Shown one piece after another: positions 25,015 through 34,400 of a DNA stretch of 64,000 nt. Made by a program: the position numbers and the translations under genes. The notes under the pieces were generated by a model that worked only from the letters and a program-made list of their open reading frames with translations, ran no database searches and had not been told where the DNA came from. Location: the NCBI RefSeq assembly GCF_902459645.1, contig NZ_CABPSK010000004.1, positions 372,001-436,000 on the forward strand, written 5' to 3'. Source of the stretch: Pandoraea pneumonica (GTDB lineage: Bacteria; Pseudomonadota; Gammaproteobacteria; Burkholderiales; Burkholderiaceae). Each line of letters begins with the position of its first letter. Position 1 is the first letter of the stretch.

Positions 25015-25752
25015 ATGAACACGCACGCAACGCTTGGCATTCTGGGCGGCATGGGGCCTGCCGCAGGTATCGACCTGTGCCGCAAAATTGTCGACCAGCA
25101 TCCGGCGAACCGGGATCAGGATCACATCCCGTTCATCCTGTACTCGGTGCCGCAAATTCCCGACCGCACCGAAGCCTTGTTGCGTGACGGCGCGTCGCCG
25201 CTGGACGGCATGCTCGACGGCGTTCATGCGCTAGAACAATCGGGCGCCGGCTGCATCGCCATTGCCTGCAACACCGCACACGCATGGCTCGAAGCGCTGC
25301 GCACCCAAACCCATCTGCCGGTGCTCGACGTCGTCGACGCCGTAGCCGGTGAACTGTCGCGTTGTGTCGCCCCCGGTGCGCCCATCGCCCTGATGGCGAC
25401 CGAAGGCACCCATCACGCCAACGTCTACCGCCCGCGCCTCGAAGCGCTGGGCTATCGCTTCGTGTCGGCAGCCGAGCCGTTGGCGCAGCAGGCGCTGGTC
25501 AACGAAGGCATCCGCCTGACCAAAGCGGGCGAAATCCGGCGCGGCGGCGAAGCGCTCGCCATGGCGATGGAACCGCTGCTGGCCGCGGGCGCGCAACGCG
25601 TCATTCTCGGATGCACCGAAATTCCGGTCGCCCTCGCCATGTGCGAAACCCCGCTCGCTCGCTTCGGCCTCGACGCGTCCGCCGCACTGGCCCGGGCATG
25701 CATCGCGTGGTCGTTAGCCCACGAGCGCGACCAAGCACCAGCGCGTCAATAA
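25015..25752 (+). CDS. Aspartate/glutamate racemase family protein
   Basis: A 245-residue cofactor-independent racemase of the RacD/YgeA type. It has the opening GILGGMGPAAGIDL and the two active-site cysteines: Cys85 in IACNTAH and Cys200 in LGCTEIP. Such enzymes interconvert L- and D-Asp or Glu by a two-base thiol mechanism; some relatives act on other amino acids or hydantoins. It is the last gene of the presumed D-amino-acid group (LysR, dehydrogenase, binding protein, racemase), starting 146 bp after gltI. With both cysteines intact it should be active. Confidence 0.9.
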   Translation: MNTHATLGILGGMGPAAGIDLCRKIVDQHPANRDQDHIPFILYSVPQIPDRTEALLRDGASPLDGMLDGVHALEQSGAGCIAIACNTAHAWLEALRTQTHLPVLDVVDAVAGELSRCVAPGAPIALMATEGTHHANVYRPRLEALGYRFVSAAEPLAQQALVNEGIRLTKAGEIRRGGEALAMAMEPLLAAGAQRVILGCTEIPVALAMCETPLARFGLDASAALARACIAWSLAHERDQAPARQ

Positions 25753-26214
25753 TCTGCGCGGTATGGCTTCGGTGTCTTCTCACGCCGAAGCCCCTCATTC
25801 CCATGTCGTGAGTAGGCCTATGCGTATTCGTACGTAGCCGAACCCAGCGCGCACTCATGACGCATTGCGATGTTGCATCGCAATGACAAAAATCCATCAT
25901 TCGGACCCCCGCAAACGTGCCGCGCTTCGGTAGACTGGCGCACGCACGATAAACGCTGCCGAGAGGGCATGGCGTCCAACAAAGACGCCGTTCGCGAGGC
26001 AGTTATCAGCCAAACGGCAGGTGTCGTGCAGGAAAAAAACCCCGTCCTCTTGTCAGAAAAAAACCCACAAGGGAAAACCTGTGGAAAGCGGCATGAAACG
26101 GGGGTTGCCGCCACCAAAATCACTGGCGTCTTTGGCTATAATGGCCCACAATCCATCGGACACCTGCCGGACCGAGGTCCGGCCATGAGCGCGTTTGCCT
26201 GAACGGGGAAGCAA
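25753..26214. other. Gap before the c-di-GMP gene; candidate -10 box inside
   Basis: No supported gene in these 462 bp. It holds the hairpin at 25765-25792, a directly repeated GAAAAAAACCC (about 26033-26072) with a short CCACAAGG/CCTGTGG hairpin next to it, and a consensus TATAAT at 26137-26142 about 75 bp before the GGDEF-EAL gene. I compared the leader with the GEMM c-di-GMP riboswitch and saw no match. Confidence 0.5.
25765..25792. repeat. Hairpin with GGCTTCGG / CCGAAGCC arms, copy 1
   Basis: GGCTTCGG (25765-25772) pairs with CCGAAGCC (25785-25792). It lies 12 bp after the racemase stop and may end that transcript, though no T-run follows. The same arm sequence, in the opposite order, recurs at 29607-29629. 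Confidence 0.5.
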
Positions 26215-28032
26215 ATGAGCGGCGTCGCGCTCGACGTGAAGCATGCACAGACAACAACAATGAGTTCAGATCGACTCCCAGCCGGTGTGCCTTTGGTCGA
26301 ACCGTCGACCCTGGCACCGGCACTCGCCGAGGTTAGCGCCCCGGCACCGGCCCCGGCATTATCCCGGGCGCTGGTCGAGCTGACCGGCGGACTTTCGGCA
26401 CATGTCGCGGCCGACGGCCGCTTCCTTTTCATTGCCGACGCTTCCCTTCGCCTGCTCGAATACTCACGCGAGTACATCGATCACGCGACGTTGATGGAGC
26501 TCACCGGCATTGAAGACGTGCCGTTGTTGCAGGACGCCTTCTCCGCCGCCCAGACCCTCGGTCCCCAGCAGTGCACCGTACGCCTGCTGCGCGGTCTGAC
26601 CGATCGCATCTGGATGCGGCTTCGCATCGCCCAATACACCCCGCGTATCGCCGGCGCCCCCGCCACCTTCCTCATCCAAGGGGAAGACATCACCGCGTTC
26701 AAGGAAAACGAAGCGCGCCTGTCCGATCTGGCGGTGCGCGATGCGGTGACGGGGCTAGGCAATCGTCAATATATTCAGCAGTGCATCACCGAGGCGATTC
26801 AACACGCCCGTGAAGGCGGCCCGAACTTTGCCGTCGCCCTGCTCGATTTGGATGGCTTCAAGAAGGTCAACGACTCGCTCGGCCACGATGTGGGCGACCA
26901 GTTGTTGCGCGACGCGGGCCAACGCCTGATCGCACAGATTCGCGAAACCGATATGGCGGCGCGCATGGGTGGCGACGAGTTCGTGCTCGTGCTGCCCGGC
27001 TGCGATAACGAACAAGCGCTCGGCGGCATCATGAAGCGTTTGCTGTCCGCAGTGCAGCAACCGTTCCAGGTCGGCGACCAGTTGCTTCACCTGACGACGA
27101 GCATCGGCGTCTCGTTCTTCCCGCAACATGGCGACTCGGCCGGCCTGCTCATCAAGCACGCCGACGCCGCTATGTATTGCGCCAAGGATCGCGGGCGCAA
27201 TGGCCTGTTCGTCTACACCGACGATCTCGGCGACTTGCACCGCAAAGCGTTCTCGTTGGAATCGGCCATGTTCGAGGCCATTCACAACGGCGAATTCAGC
27301 TTGCATTACCAGCCCATCTGCGACCCGATCACGCTGAACGTGAAAGGCGTGGAAGCGCTCATGCGCTGGCATCCGGCGCTGGGCCCCGTCTCGCCCGCCG
27401 AGTTCATTCCGCTGGCCGAAGCCAACGGTCTGATCAACTTGCTCGGCGGCTGGGCCCTGCGCGCGGCCTGTATGCAACTGGCCCGCTGGGGCAGCACCCG
27501 GCTCGACGGGCTGTACATGTCGGTCAACGTCTCGGCGCAGCAGTTCCACCATCCGTCGTTCCCGAGCCTGGTCTGGCAAGCGATTGCCGATTCGGGTGTC
27601 GAAGGCCACCGGCTGGTGCTCGAAATCACCGAAAGCGTGCTGATGCGCGACCCCGAACAAGCGAACCTCGTCTTGCGCGAATTGCAGACGCTGGGCGTGC
27701 GCTTCGCGGTGGACGATTTCGGCGCGGGCTATTCGAGCTTGGGTTATCTGAAACGATTCCCGCTCTCGGCGCTCAAGATCGACCGCAGCTTCGTGAAAGA
27801 CATGCCCACGTCACCGAACGACCGTACGATTGTGACGGCAGTCTTGGGGTTGGCGCGCGAGTTGGGCCTGTCGGCGGTTGCGGAAGGGGTGGAGACCGAA
27901 GAACAACGGCAGATGCTGATCGATCGCGGCTGCCATTCCATCCAGGGCTGGCTGGTGTCGAAAGCCCTGCCTGCGGGAGAACTCGAGGCGGCCTTCGCGA
28001 GCGGACGCCTCAACGTGGATGCCGGCCACTGA
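26215..28032 (+). CDS. PAS-GGDEF-EAL c-di-GMP turnover protein
   Basis: A 605-residue cytosolic signalling protein. A PAS-like sensor (~60-165) precedes a diguanylate cyclase domain with intact GGDEF (252-256) and, five residues before it, the product-inhibition I-site RETD. The C-terminal phosphodiesterase domain has an intact EAL (380-382) and DDFGAGYSSLGYLKRFP, so both activities look possible; in such hybrids one often dominates. No membrane span or signal peptide is seen. ATG 26215 follows GGGGA by 5 bases. The HDOD-GAF gene starts 17 bp after its stop, so the two are very likely co-transcribed and may act in one c-di-GMP-linked pathway. Confidence 0.93.
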   Translation: MSGVALDVKHAQTTTMSSDRLPAGVPLVEPSTLAPALAEVSAPAPAPALSRALVELTGGLSAHVAADGRFLFIADASLRLLEYSREYIDHATLMELTGIEDVPLLQDAFSAAQTLGPQQCTVRLLRGLTDRIWMRLRIAQYTPRIAGAPATFLIQGEDITAFKENEARLSDLAVRDAVTGLGNRQYIQQCITEAIQHAREGGPNFAVALLDLDGFKKVNDSLGHDVGDQLLRDAGQRLIAQIRETDMAARMGGDEFVLVLPGCDNEQALGGIMKRLLSAVQQPFQVGDQLLHLTTSIGVSFFPQHGDSAGLLIKHADAAMYCAKDRGRNGLFVYTDDLGDLHRKAFSLESAMFEAIHNGEFSLHYQPICDPITLNVKGVEALMRWHPALGPVSPAEFIPLAEANGLINLLGGWALRAACMQLARWGSTRLDGLYMSVNVSAQQFHHPSFPSLVWQAIADSGVEGHRLVLEITESVLMRDPEQANLVLRELQTLGVRFAVDDFGAGYSSLGYLKRFPLSALKIDRSFVKDMPTSPNDRTIVTAVLGLARELGLSAVAEGVETEEQRQMLIDRGCHSIQGWLVSKALPAGELEAAFASGRLNVDAGH

Positions 28033-28049
28033 CCGGACACCCCGCCAAC

Positions 28050-29546
28050 ATGAGCCTGACGAAAGAAAAAACGCTCGAATTGCTGTGGCAGCGCATGGCT
28101 GAGCGCGGCGACTTCCCGTCGCTGCAACGCTCGGTCACGGGCATTGTGTCTGCCATGCAAAGCGAAAACACCAGCACTGCCGACCTCGCGTCGTCGGTGC
28201 TCTCGGACTTCGCCCTCACGCAGAAAGTGATCCGGCTGGCCAACTCGGCCATGTACGCCCCGTTCGGCTGCAACGTGACGACCGTCTCGCGCGCCATCAT
28301 GATTCTGGGCGTCGATACGATCGGTCACTTGGCATTGAGCTTGAAGCTGCTCGAAGGCTTCGGTGAAGTCGCTTCGCGCCGTGACGACATGGCGCGCGAG
28401 CTGGCCCGCGCCACGCTCGCTGGCGCGTTCGCCCGCGACATCACGGCCAAGAACGGCATTCGCGACGGTGAAGAAGCGGTCGTCTGCACGCTGCTGCACC
28501 ATGTCGCGCGCCTGCTCGTGACGTACTGCTTCCCGAACGAATGGATCGAGATTCAGCGCATCGCTGCTGAAGAAGGCATTAGCGACAGCGATGCCTGCGA
28601 GCGCGTGCTCGGCATCACGTTCCCCGAATTGGCCGAAGCGGCCGCGCGTAAGTGGGGCCTGCCCGAGTCGATTGCGACCAGCATGCGCCCGATCGATCTC
28701 GATGGCGACGCCCCGCTCTCGCATGCCGACTGGCTGTGCGCAGTGGCGAACATGTCCAACGAGATGGTGACGGAGCTCACGCGCGGGGCCGATCCGGCGC
28801 GTCTGGCCGAATTGGCCGAACGTTACGCCGACCGGCTCGCACTCGATATCAGCGAAGTGGTCTCGGTGGGCGAAGAAATGGCCCGCGACACGAGCCATCA
28901 AGAATTCATCGCGATCAGCACGCGCGCCTCGAACAAGAATCCGCCACCGGCAGGTAAGCCGCTCGATTCGGCGCGCCGACTTGCGGACGGACTCTCCGAA
29001 GTGCGTGCCGCCACCGGCGAAACCGATGCCGTCGGCCTGCTCAACCTGACGCTTGAAGCGATTCTGCAATCGCTGGGCTTCGTCAATTGCGCAGCGTTCG
29101 TGCGCGTGCCCACGAGCAAGGTCTTCGAGATGCGCTTCGGTATCGGGCGCGACGTGCAGCCGCTGTTGGGCCTGACGTTCCCCGAGGCGTTCGAGCCGGA
29201 CGTGTTCCATCTGGCGCTCACCAACGGCCGAGCCATCCTGATCGACAATGCCCGCGAGCCACGCATCGTGCCGCGGATTCCGATTTGGCACCGTCAGCAC
29301 TTCGCGCACGTGAAGTCGTTCTTCCTACTGCCAGTGCGCCAGCGCAATCAGACCGTGGCACTGCTTTACGGCGATTGGGGTGGCGCGCTGTGTGCAGGCG
29401 GTATCGGCGCGAAGGAAATGGAGTTTCTGCACCACATGGGTGAAGAGATTTCCAGCAAGCTCGAGAGTGTGGCGCAACACGGCGCTGCACCGGTCAACGC
29501 CAGCGACTCGCTTCGCAAACCCACGGGCACGACCGGCGCACGCTGA
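28050..29546 (+). CDS. HDOD-GAF signalling protein
   Basis: A 498-residue protein. Residues ~15-215 form an HDOD domain (FPSLQRSVTGIVSAMQSE..., LSDFALTQKVIRLANSA, AIMILGVDTIGHLALSLKLLE), related to HD phosphohydrolases but lacking the metal HD pair. Residues ~335-475 look like a GAF domain (GLLNLTLEAILQSLGFVNCAAFVRV). HDOD proteins work as output or scaffold modules in c-di-GMP, motility and virulence signalling, for example Xanthomonas GsmR and Geobacter relatives. ATG 28050 begins the conserved region; a much longer open frame upstream only reads through the GGDEF-EAL gene out of frame. It follows that gene by 17 bp. Confidence 0.85.
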   Translation: MSLTKEKTLELLWQRMAERGDFPSLQRSVTGIVSAMQSENTSTADLASSVLSDFALTQKVIRLANSAMYAPFGCNVTTVSRAIMILGVDTIGHLALSLKLLEGFGEVASRRDDMARELARATLAGAFARDITAKNGIRDGEEAVVCTLLHHVARLLVTYCFPNEWIEIQRIAAEEGISDSDACERVLGITFPELAEAAARKWGLPESIATSMRPIDLDGDAPLSHADWLCAVANMSNEMVTELTRGADPARLAELAERYADRLALDISEVVSVGEEMARDTSHQEFIAISTRASNKNPPPAGKPLDSARRLADGLSEVRAATGETDAVGLLNLTLEAILQSLGFVNCAAFVRVPTSKVFEMRFGIGRDVQPLLGLTFPEAFEPDVFHLALTNGRAILIDNAREPRIVPRIPIWHRQHFAHVKSFFLLPVRQRNQTVALLYGDWGGALCAGGIGAKEMEFLHHMGEEISSKLESVAQHGAAPVNASDSLRKPTGTTGAR

Positions 29547-29949
29547 TTAGCGTCGCGCCGAATCATACGCCCAGCACAATCTTTAGTATTCCGGATTCGA
29601 TATATTCCGAAGCCACGGCGTGGCTTCGGCGTGTCGTCGGCGTTGCATGGCTGGACGATTCCGGCACCTCACGCCCTTGTGCGCCGAGCGTGCGCGCCGT
29701 TCGACTGACCTGCCAACCCCATATGCCATAAGGCTTTTCAGGCCATCTGGCGGGGTGATCGGCAACGGCATACCATGTCGCCAATACGCAGTTTTTCTCC
29801 ATCGTAAAACGCATTGCATGGCGCGCCTGACGCGCGCTGCCGCACCGGCTTGTTTTTGACTGCACTCGCTGCCGTTCAATAAAAAATTTACGCTCGGTTC
29901 GCCATGTAGCACAACGATGTCCCACCGAAACGTCGGATCAGGAGAAGAC
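29547..29949. other. Gap between HDOD gene and NCS2 permease
   Basis: No gene supported in 403 bp. A perfect hairpin (29607-29629, listed separately) lies ~60 bp past the HDOD stop. The right part, somewhat A+T-rich around 29875-29905, presumably carries the permease promoter. No purine riboswitch fold was recognised. Confidence 0.5.
29607..29629. repeat. Perfect hairpin with CCGAAGCC / GGCTTCGG arms, copy 2
   Basis: CCGAAGCCAC (29607-29616), loop GGC, GTGGCTTCGG (29620-29629). No T-run follows. Its outer 8 bp are the same arm as the hairpin at 25765-25792, in inverted order. It may be a terminator-like 3' structure or a small repeated element. Confidence 0.55.
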
Positions 29950-31323
29950 ATGACGCAAACTGCCGCAGCCGCACCGGTGCATCCGGTCGATGAGCGCCTG
30001 CCGCTCCCTAAGCTGTTCACGCTGGGCTTGCAACACGTGCTGGTGATGTATGCGGGGGCGGTGGCAGTGCCGCTCATCATTGGCGGTGCGCTCAAGATGT
30101 CGGTCGATCAGATTGCGTTTCTGATCAACGCCGATTTGTTCGCCTGCGGAATTGCCACGCTCATCCAGACGCTCGGCTTATGGATCTTCGGCCTGCGTCT
30201 GCCGATCATGATGGGCGTGACGTTCACGGCCGTCACGCCGATGATTGCCATCGGCACCAACCCCGATCTGGGGCTGCTCGATATTTACGGCGCGACCATT
30301 GCGGCGGGGATCATCGGCATTCTCATTGCGCCATTTATCGGGAAGTTGCTGAGGCTCTTCCCTCCGGTCGTGACCGGCACGGTCATCACCGTGATCGGCA
30401 TCTCACTGATGGGGGTGGGTATCAACTGGGCGGCAGGTGGCTTCGGTAACCCCGACTACGGCAACCCGTTGTATCTGGGCGTGTCGTTCGCGGTGTTGCT
30501 CTGCATTCTGTTCATTACCAAATACGTGCGTGGTTTCTTCTCGAACATTGCCGTGTTGCTGGGCATTTTGTTCGGCACGATCGTGGCGGTGGCGCTGGGC
30601 AAGGTGTCGTTTGCCGGGGTGAGCGAAGCGCCGTGGTTTGGCTTCGTCATGCCGTTCCACTTCGGCGTGCCGCGCTTCGATCCGATTGCCATTGCGACGA
30701 TGACGCTGGTGATGCTGGTGACGTTCATCGAATCGACCGGGATGTTTCTCGCGGTTGGCGATATTGTCGGGCGTCCGGTCGATCAAAAGACGTTGGTGCG
30801 GGGTCTGCGCGTCGACGGACTGGGCACGTTGATCGGCGGCGTCTTCAATACGTTTCCGTACACGTCGTTCTCGCAGAACGTGGGGTTGGTTGGCGTGACG
30901 GGTGTGAAGAGCCGCTGGGTGTGCGCGATGGGCGGGCTGATTCTGATCGTGCTCGGGCTGTTTCCGAAAGTGGCACACGTGGTCGCATCGGTGCCGCAGT
31001 TTGTGTTGGGCGGTGCGGGCATCGTGATGTTCGGGATGGTAACGGCCACGGGCATCAAGATTCTCTCGACGGTCGATCTCTCGAAAAACCGCTACAACTT
31101 GTACATCATCGCGATCAGCATTGGCGTGGGGATGATTCCGGTGGCCTCAGACAAGTTCTTCATGAAGCTGCCGCACGCGCTGGCGCCGTTCTTCCACAGC
31201 GGCATTCTGCTGGCGTCGATCAGTGCCGTGCTGCTGAACTTCCACTTCAACGGGCTGCGCAGCGAAGAAGAAGCCAGCGCGCTCGCCCAAGAAGCCGGTC
31301 GACAGGCGGACGCGGCGCATTGA
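29950..31323 (+). CDS. NCS2 xanthine/uracil-type nucleobase:cation symporter
   Basis: A 457-residue permease of the UacT/XanP/UraA branch of NCS2. It has LFTLGLQHVLVMYAGAVAVPLIIGGAL in TM1, a QTLGLWIFGLRLPIMMGVTF stretch (TM2-3), TFIESTGMFLAVGDIVG (TM8 with the substrate Glu), and VFNTFPYTSFSQNVGLVGVTGVKSR (TM10, NAT signature region). The sequence resembles urate/xanthine carriers more than uracil carriers, but I cannot fix the substrate. ATG 29950 follows AGGAGA closely. A terminator follows at 31352. Together with the AzgA-type gene at 8560 and xdhABC it suggests use of exogenous purines. Confidence 0.9.
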   Translation: MTQTAAAAPVHPVDERLPLPKLFTLGLQHVLVMYAGAVAVPLIIGGALKMSVDQIAFLINADLFACGIATLIQTLGLWIFGLRLPIMMGVTFTAVTPMIAIGTNPDLGLLDIYGATIAAGIIGILIAPFIGKLLRLFPPVVTGTVITVIGISLMGVGINWAAGGFGNPDYGNPLYLGVSFAVLLCILFITKYVRGFFSNIAVLLGILFGTIVAVALGKVSFAGVSEAPWFGFVMPFHFGVPRFDPIAIATMTLVMLVTFIESTGMFLAVGDIVGRPVDQKTLVRGLRVDGLGTLIGGVFNTFPYTSFSQNVGLVGVTGVKSRWVCAMGGLILIVLGLFPKVAHVVASVPQFVLGGAGIVMFGMVTATGIKILSTVDLSKNRYNLYIIAISIGVGMIPVASDKFFMKLPHALAPFFHSGILLASISAVLLNFHFNGLRSEEEASALAQEAGRQADAAH

Positions 31324-31351
31324 CGTGCGTGGTGTTGGCGTATCAATGAAC

Positions 31352-31376
31352 AAGGGGGCATACGTGCCCCCTTTTC
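31352..31376 (+). terminator. Rho-independent terminator after the NCS2 gene
   Basis: AAGGGGGCA (31352-31360) pairs with TGCCCCCTT (31365-31373) around TACG, followed by a short T-rich tail. The complementary A-rich side lets it also work for the leftward dnaE2 transcript, whose stop is at 31416. Confidence 0.85.
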
Positions 31377-31415
31377 TATTGCGAGTCGTAGTGACTCCAT
31401 CCTATCGAAAACCGC

Positions 31416-34400
31416 TCAATGAAAATTCCGACTTGAGATGGTCAACTCGCCCAGCATCGGCGAGAGGTCGATCAAGCGGTGAGCGACCAGATGCATGACG
31501 CGCTCTTCGCGTTGCCATACCCCTTCCACGCCCAGCAACGACGATGCCAGCAATTCCTTGCGCTGCGTCTCGACCAGATCGGGCCACACGATCACATTGA
31601 TCACGCCCGTCTCGTCTTCCAACGACACGAATACCGTGCCGTTGGCCGTGCCCGGCCGCTGCCGCCCCGTCACGATGCCCGCCGTTCTCACCCGCCGCCC
31701 GTGCACCGCTTCAGCATGCAACTCCTTCGCCGTACGCACCCGCATCTTCTCCAACTTCTCGCGCAACAACAGCAACGGATGCCGACGCAGCGTCAGCCCC
31801 GTGCTCGCATAGTCGGCCACGATGTCCTGCCCCTCCGGCATCGGCGGCAACACCACTCGCTCGTCAGCACTGCCCGGCACGGCATCGCGCAATGTCGTCG
31901 CGCCCAGCAACGGTGTCGGCGGCTGCCACGCCGCCACCGCCCAACGCGCCTGACGCCGCCCGCCCAGCAAAGCCGATAACGCATCGGCCGCCGCCAACGC
32001 ATCGAGATCGTGCCGCGATAACGCCGCCCTCGCCGTCAGGTCGTCGATATCGGTAAATGGCCGCTGCTTGCGCGCCCGCGCAATCGCCTTTGCGCCATCG
32101 TCAGACAGCCCCTTGACCAGCGACAGCCCCAGCCGCACCGCCGGACGCCGCGCATTGCCATAGCGCCCGATGCGCGCCTCGGGCAACGAGTCCACATCGC
32201 TCACGCACACATCGACCGGACGCACCTCGACCCGGTGCCGGCGCGCATCCTGCACCAGTTGCGACGCCGAATAAAACCCCATCGGCAAACTGTTGAGCAA
32301 ACCACACAGAAACATCTCCGGCGCATGACATTTCAACCACGCACTCGCGTACGCCAACAGCGCAAAACTCGCCGCATGACTCTCCGGAAATCCGTACTCG
32401 CCGAAGCCTTCGATCTGTCGGCAAATGGCTTCGGCAAAATCGCGCGGATAGCCGTTCTTCAACATACCGTCGACAATGCGCGTCTGGAATTTCTCGAGCC
32501 CACCCTTGCGCCGCCACGCCGCCATCGAGCGGCGCAACTGGTCGGCATCGCCCGCCGTGAAGTCGGCGGCAATCATCGCCACCTGCATCACCTGCTCCTG
32601 AAAAATCGGCACACCCAGCGTGCGCTCGAGCGCCGCCTTGATCTCCTCGCGCGGGTAGTCCACCTTCTCTTTGCCCTGCTTGCGCCGCAGATACGGATGC
32701 ACCATGCCGCCCTGAATCGGCCCGGGCCGCACGATCGCCACTTCGATCACCAAGTCGTAATACGTGATCGGCTTCAACCGCGGCAGCATGCTCATCTGTG
32801 CCCGCGACTCGATCTGAAACACGCCGATGGTGTCGGCCCGGCGAATCATCCCGTACGTCGCCGGATCTTCTTTCGGAATATCGGCCAGCGTCATCGGCAC
32901 GCCACGCCACTCGCCCAACAAGTCGAGCGTGCGGCGCAACGCACTGAGCATGCCCAGCGCCAACACGTCGACCTTGAGCAACTTGAGCGTGTCGATGTCG
33001 TCCTTGTCCCACTGAATGACGTAGCGGTCTTCCATCGCCGCCGGGGCAATCGGCACCAGCCGCGAGAGCTTGTCGCGCGAGATGACAAAGCCGCCCACGT
33101 GCTGCGACAAATGCCTCGGGAAACCAATCAGGCGCGCCACCAGATCGGCCCATAGCCGCGTGGTCGGGGCATCGGGCGAAAGCCCCTGCGCGGCCATGCG
33201 CGCGAGCAGATTTTCACGGCCATCCCACCACTGCTGACTCTGTGCCACCTGCTCGACAATCGATAAGTCGATGCCCAGCGCCCGCCCGGTATCGCGCACC
33301 GCACTGCGCATGCGGTAGCTGATGACGGTCGCCGCCAGCGCGGCACGGTCCACGCCGTACTTCTTATAGATGTACTGGATCACCTCTTCGCGCCGCTGAT
33401 GCTCGAAGTCCACGTCGATATCGGGCGGCTCGTTACGCTCTTTCGACAGAAAACGCCCGAAGAGCAATTGCACCTGATCGGGGTCGACCTCGGTAATGCC
33501 AAGGCAGTAACACACCGCCGAATTCGCCGCCGAGCCGCGCCCCTGACACAAGATGTGCACGCTGCGCGCAAAACTCACGATGTCGTAGACCGTCAGGAAA
33601 TACGGTTCGTATTCGAGCTCACCGATGAGCTTCAACTCGGCCTCGATCAGCTTGCGAACCTTCTGCGGCACCCCGCCCGGATAGCGGCGTTTCAGCCCGG
33701 CCTCGACCTCCTGCCGCAAATAGGTCTGCGGTGTGTGGCCCGACGGCACCAACTCTTCCGGATACTCGTAGCGCAGGCTGCGTAGATCGAAATGACAACG
33801 CGAGGCGATCGCCACCGTCTCGGCCAACGCCTCGGCCGGATACAGCCATGCAAGACGTAAGCGCGCTCGCAGGTGCTGTTCCGCATTGGCCGTGAGCGCC
33901 AGCCCGCACGTCTGCACCGGCTGGCCCAGCCCGATGGCGGTCAGCGTGTCTTGCAACGGCTTGCGCGATCGCACATGCATGAGCACGTGCCCCGTGGCCA
34001 CGAGCGGCACGCCGCATTCAGCCGAGATCGCCCGCAATTTCGCCAGATGGGCCTCGTCGTCGGCACGGTGACGGCGCTCAAGCGCGAGCCACACCCGCCC
34101 CTCGCCAAAGGTCTGCGCTGCCCAGCGGGTTTGCGCGAGCGTCTGCGCTGCACTCGCGTCGGCATCGGGCACCAGAATCAGCAGGCAACCGGGCAGACCG
34201 CGCAGATGGGCTTGTGCGTCGTCCGGCGCGCTGAAGTCGCGGGGATGCAGACGATAACTGCGCTTCGGGCCACGCATGCGCCCAAGCGTAATCATCTCGG
34301 AGAGATTGCCGTACCCCTCGCGATGCTGCGCGAGCGCCACCAGATGCACGGTGCCCGGTGGCTCGATATTCGGGGCTAAGTCGGCCCCTAAGTCAGACCC

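Noticed and set aside
25870-26202. 110-codon frame and possible c-di-GMP riboswitch before the GGDEF-EAL gene
   Set aside because: The frame lacks conservation marks, and the leader shows none of the GEMM aptamer core sequences.
27177-28049. Upstream extension of the HDOD-GAF frame through the GGDEF-EAL gene
   Set aside because: Out of frame with the GGDEF-EAL domains and Arg-rich; conserved sequence begins only at ATG 28050.
29563-29925. 120-codon leftward frame in the gap before the NCS2 gene
   Set aside because: It crosses the hairpin at 29607-29629, has no recognisable domain and starts within the leader of the divergent permease gene.
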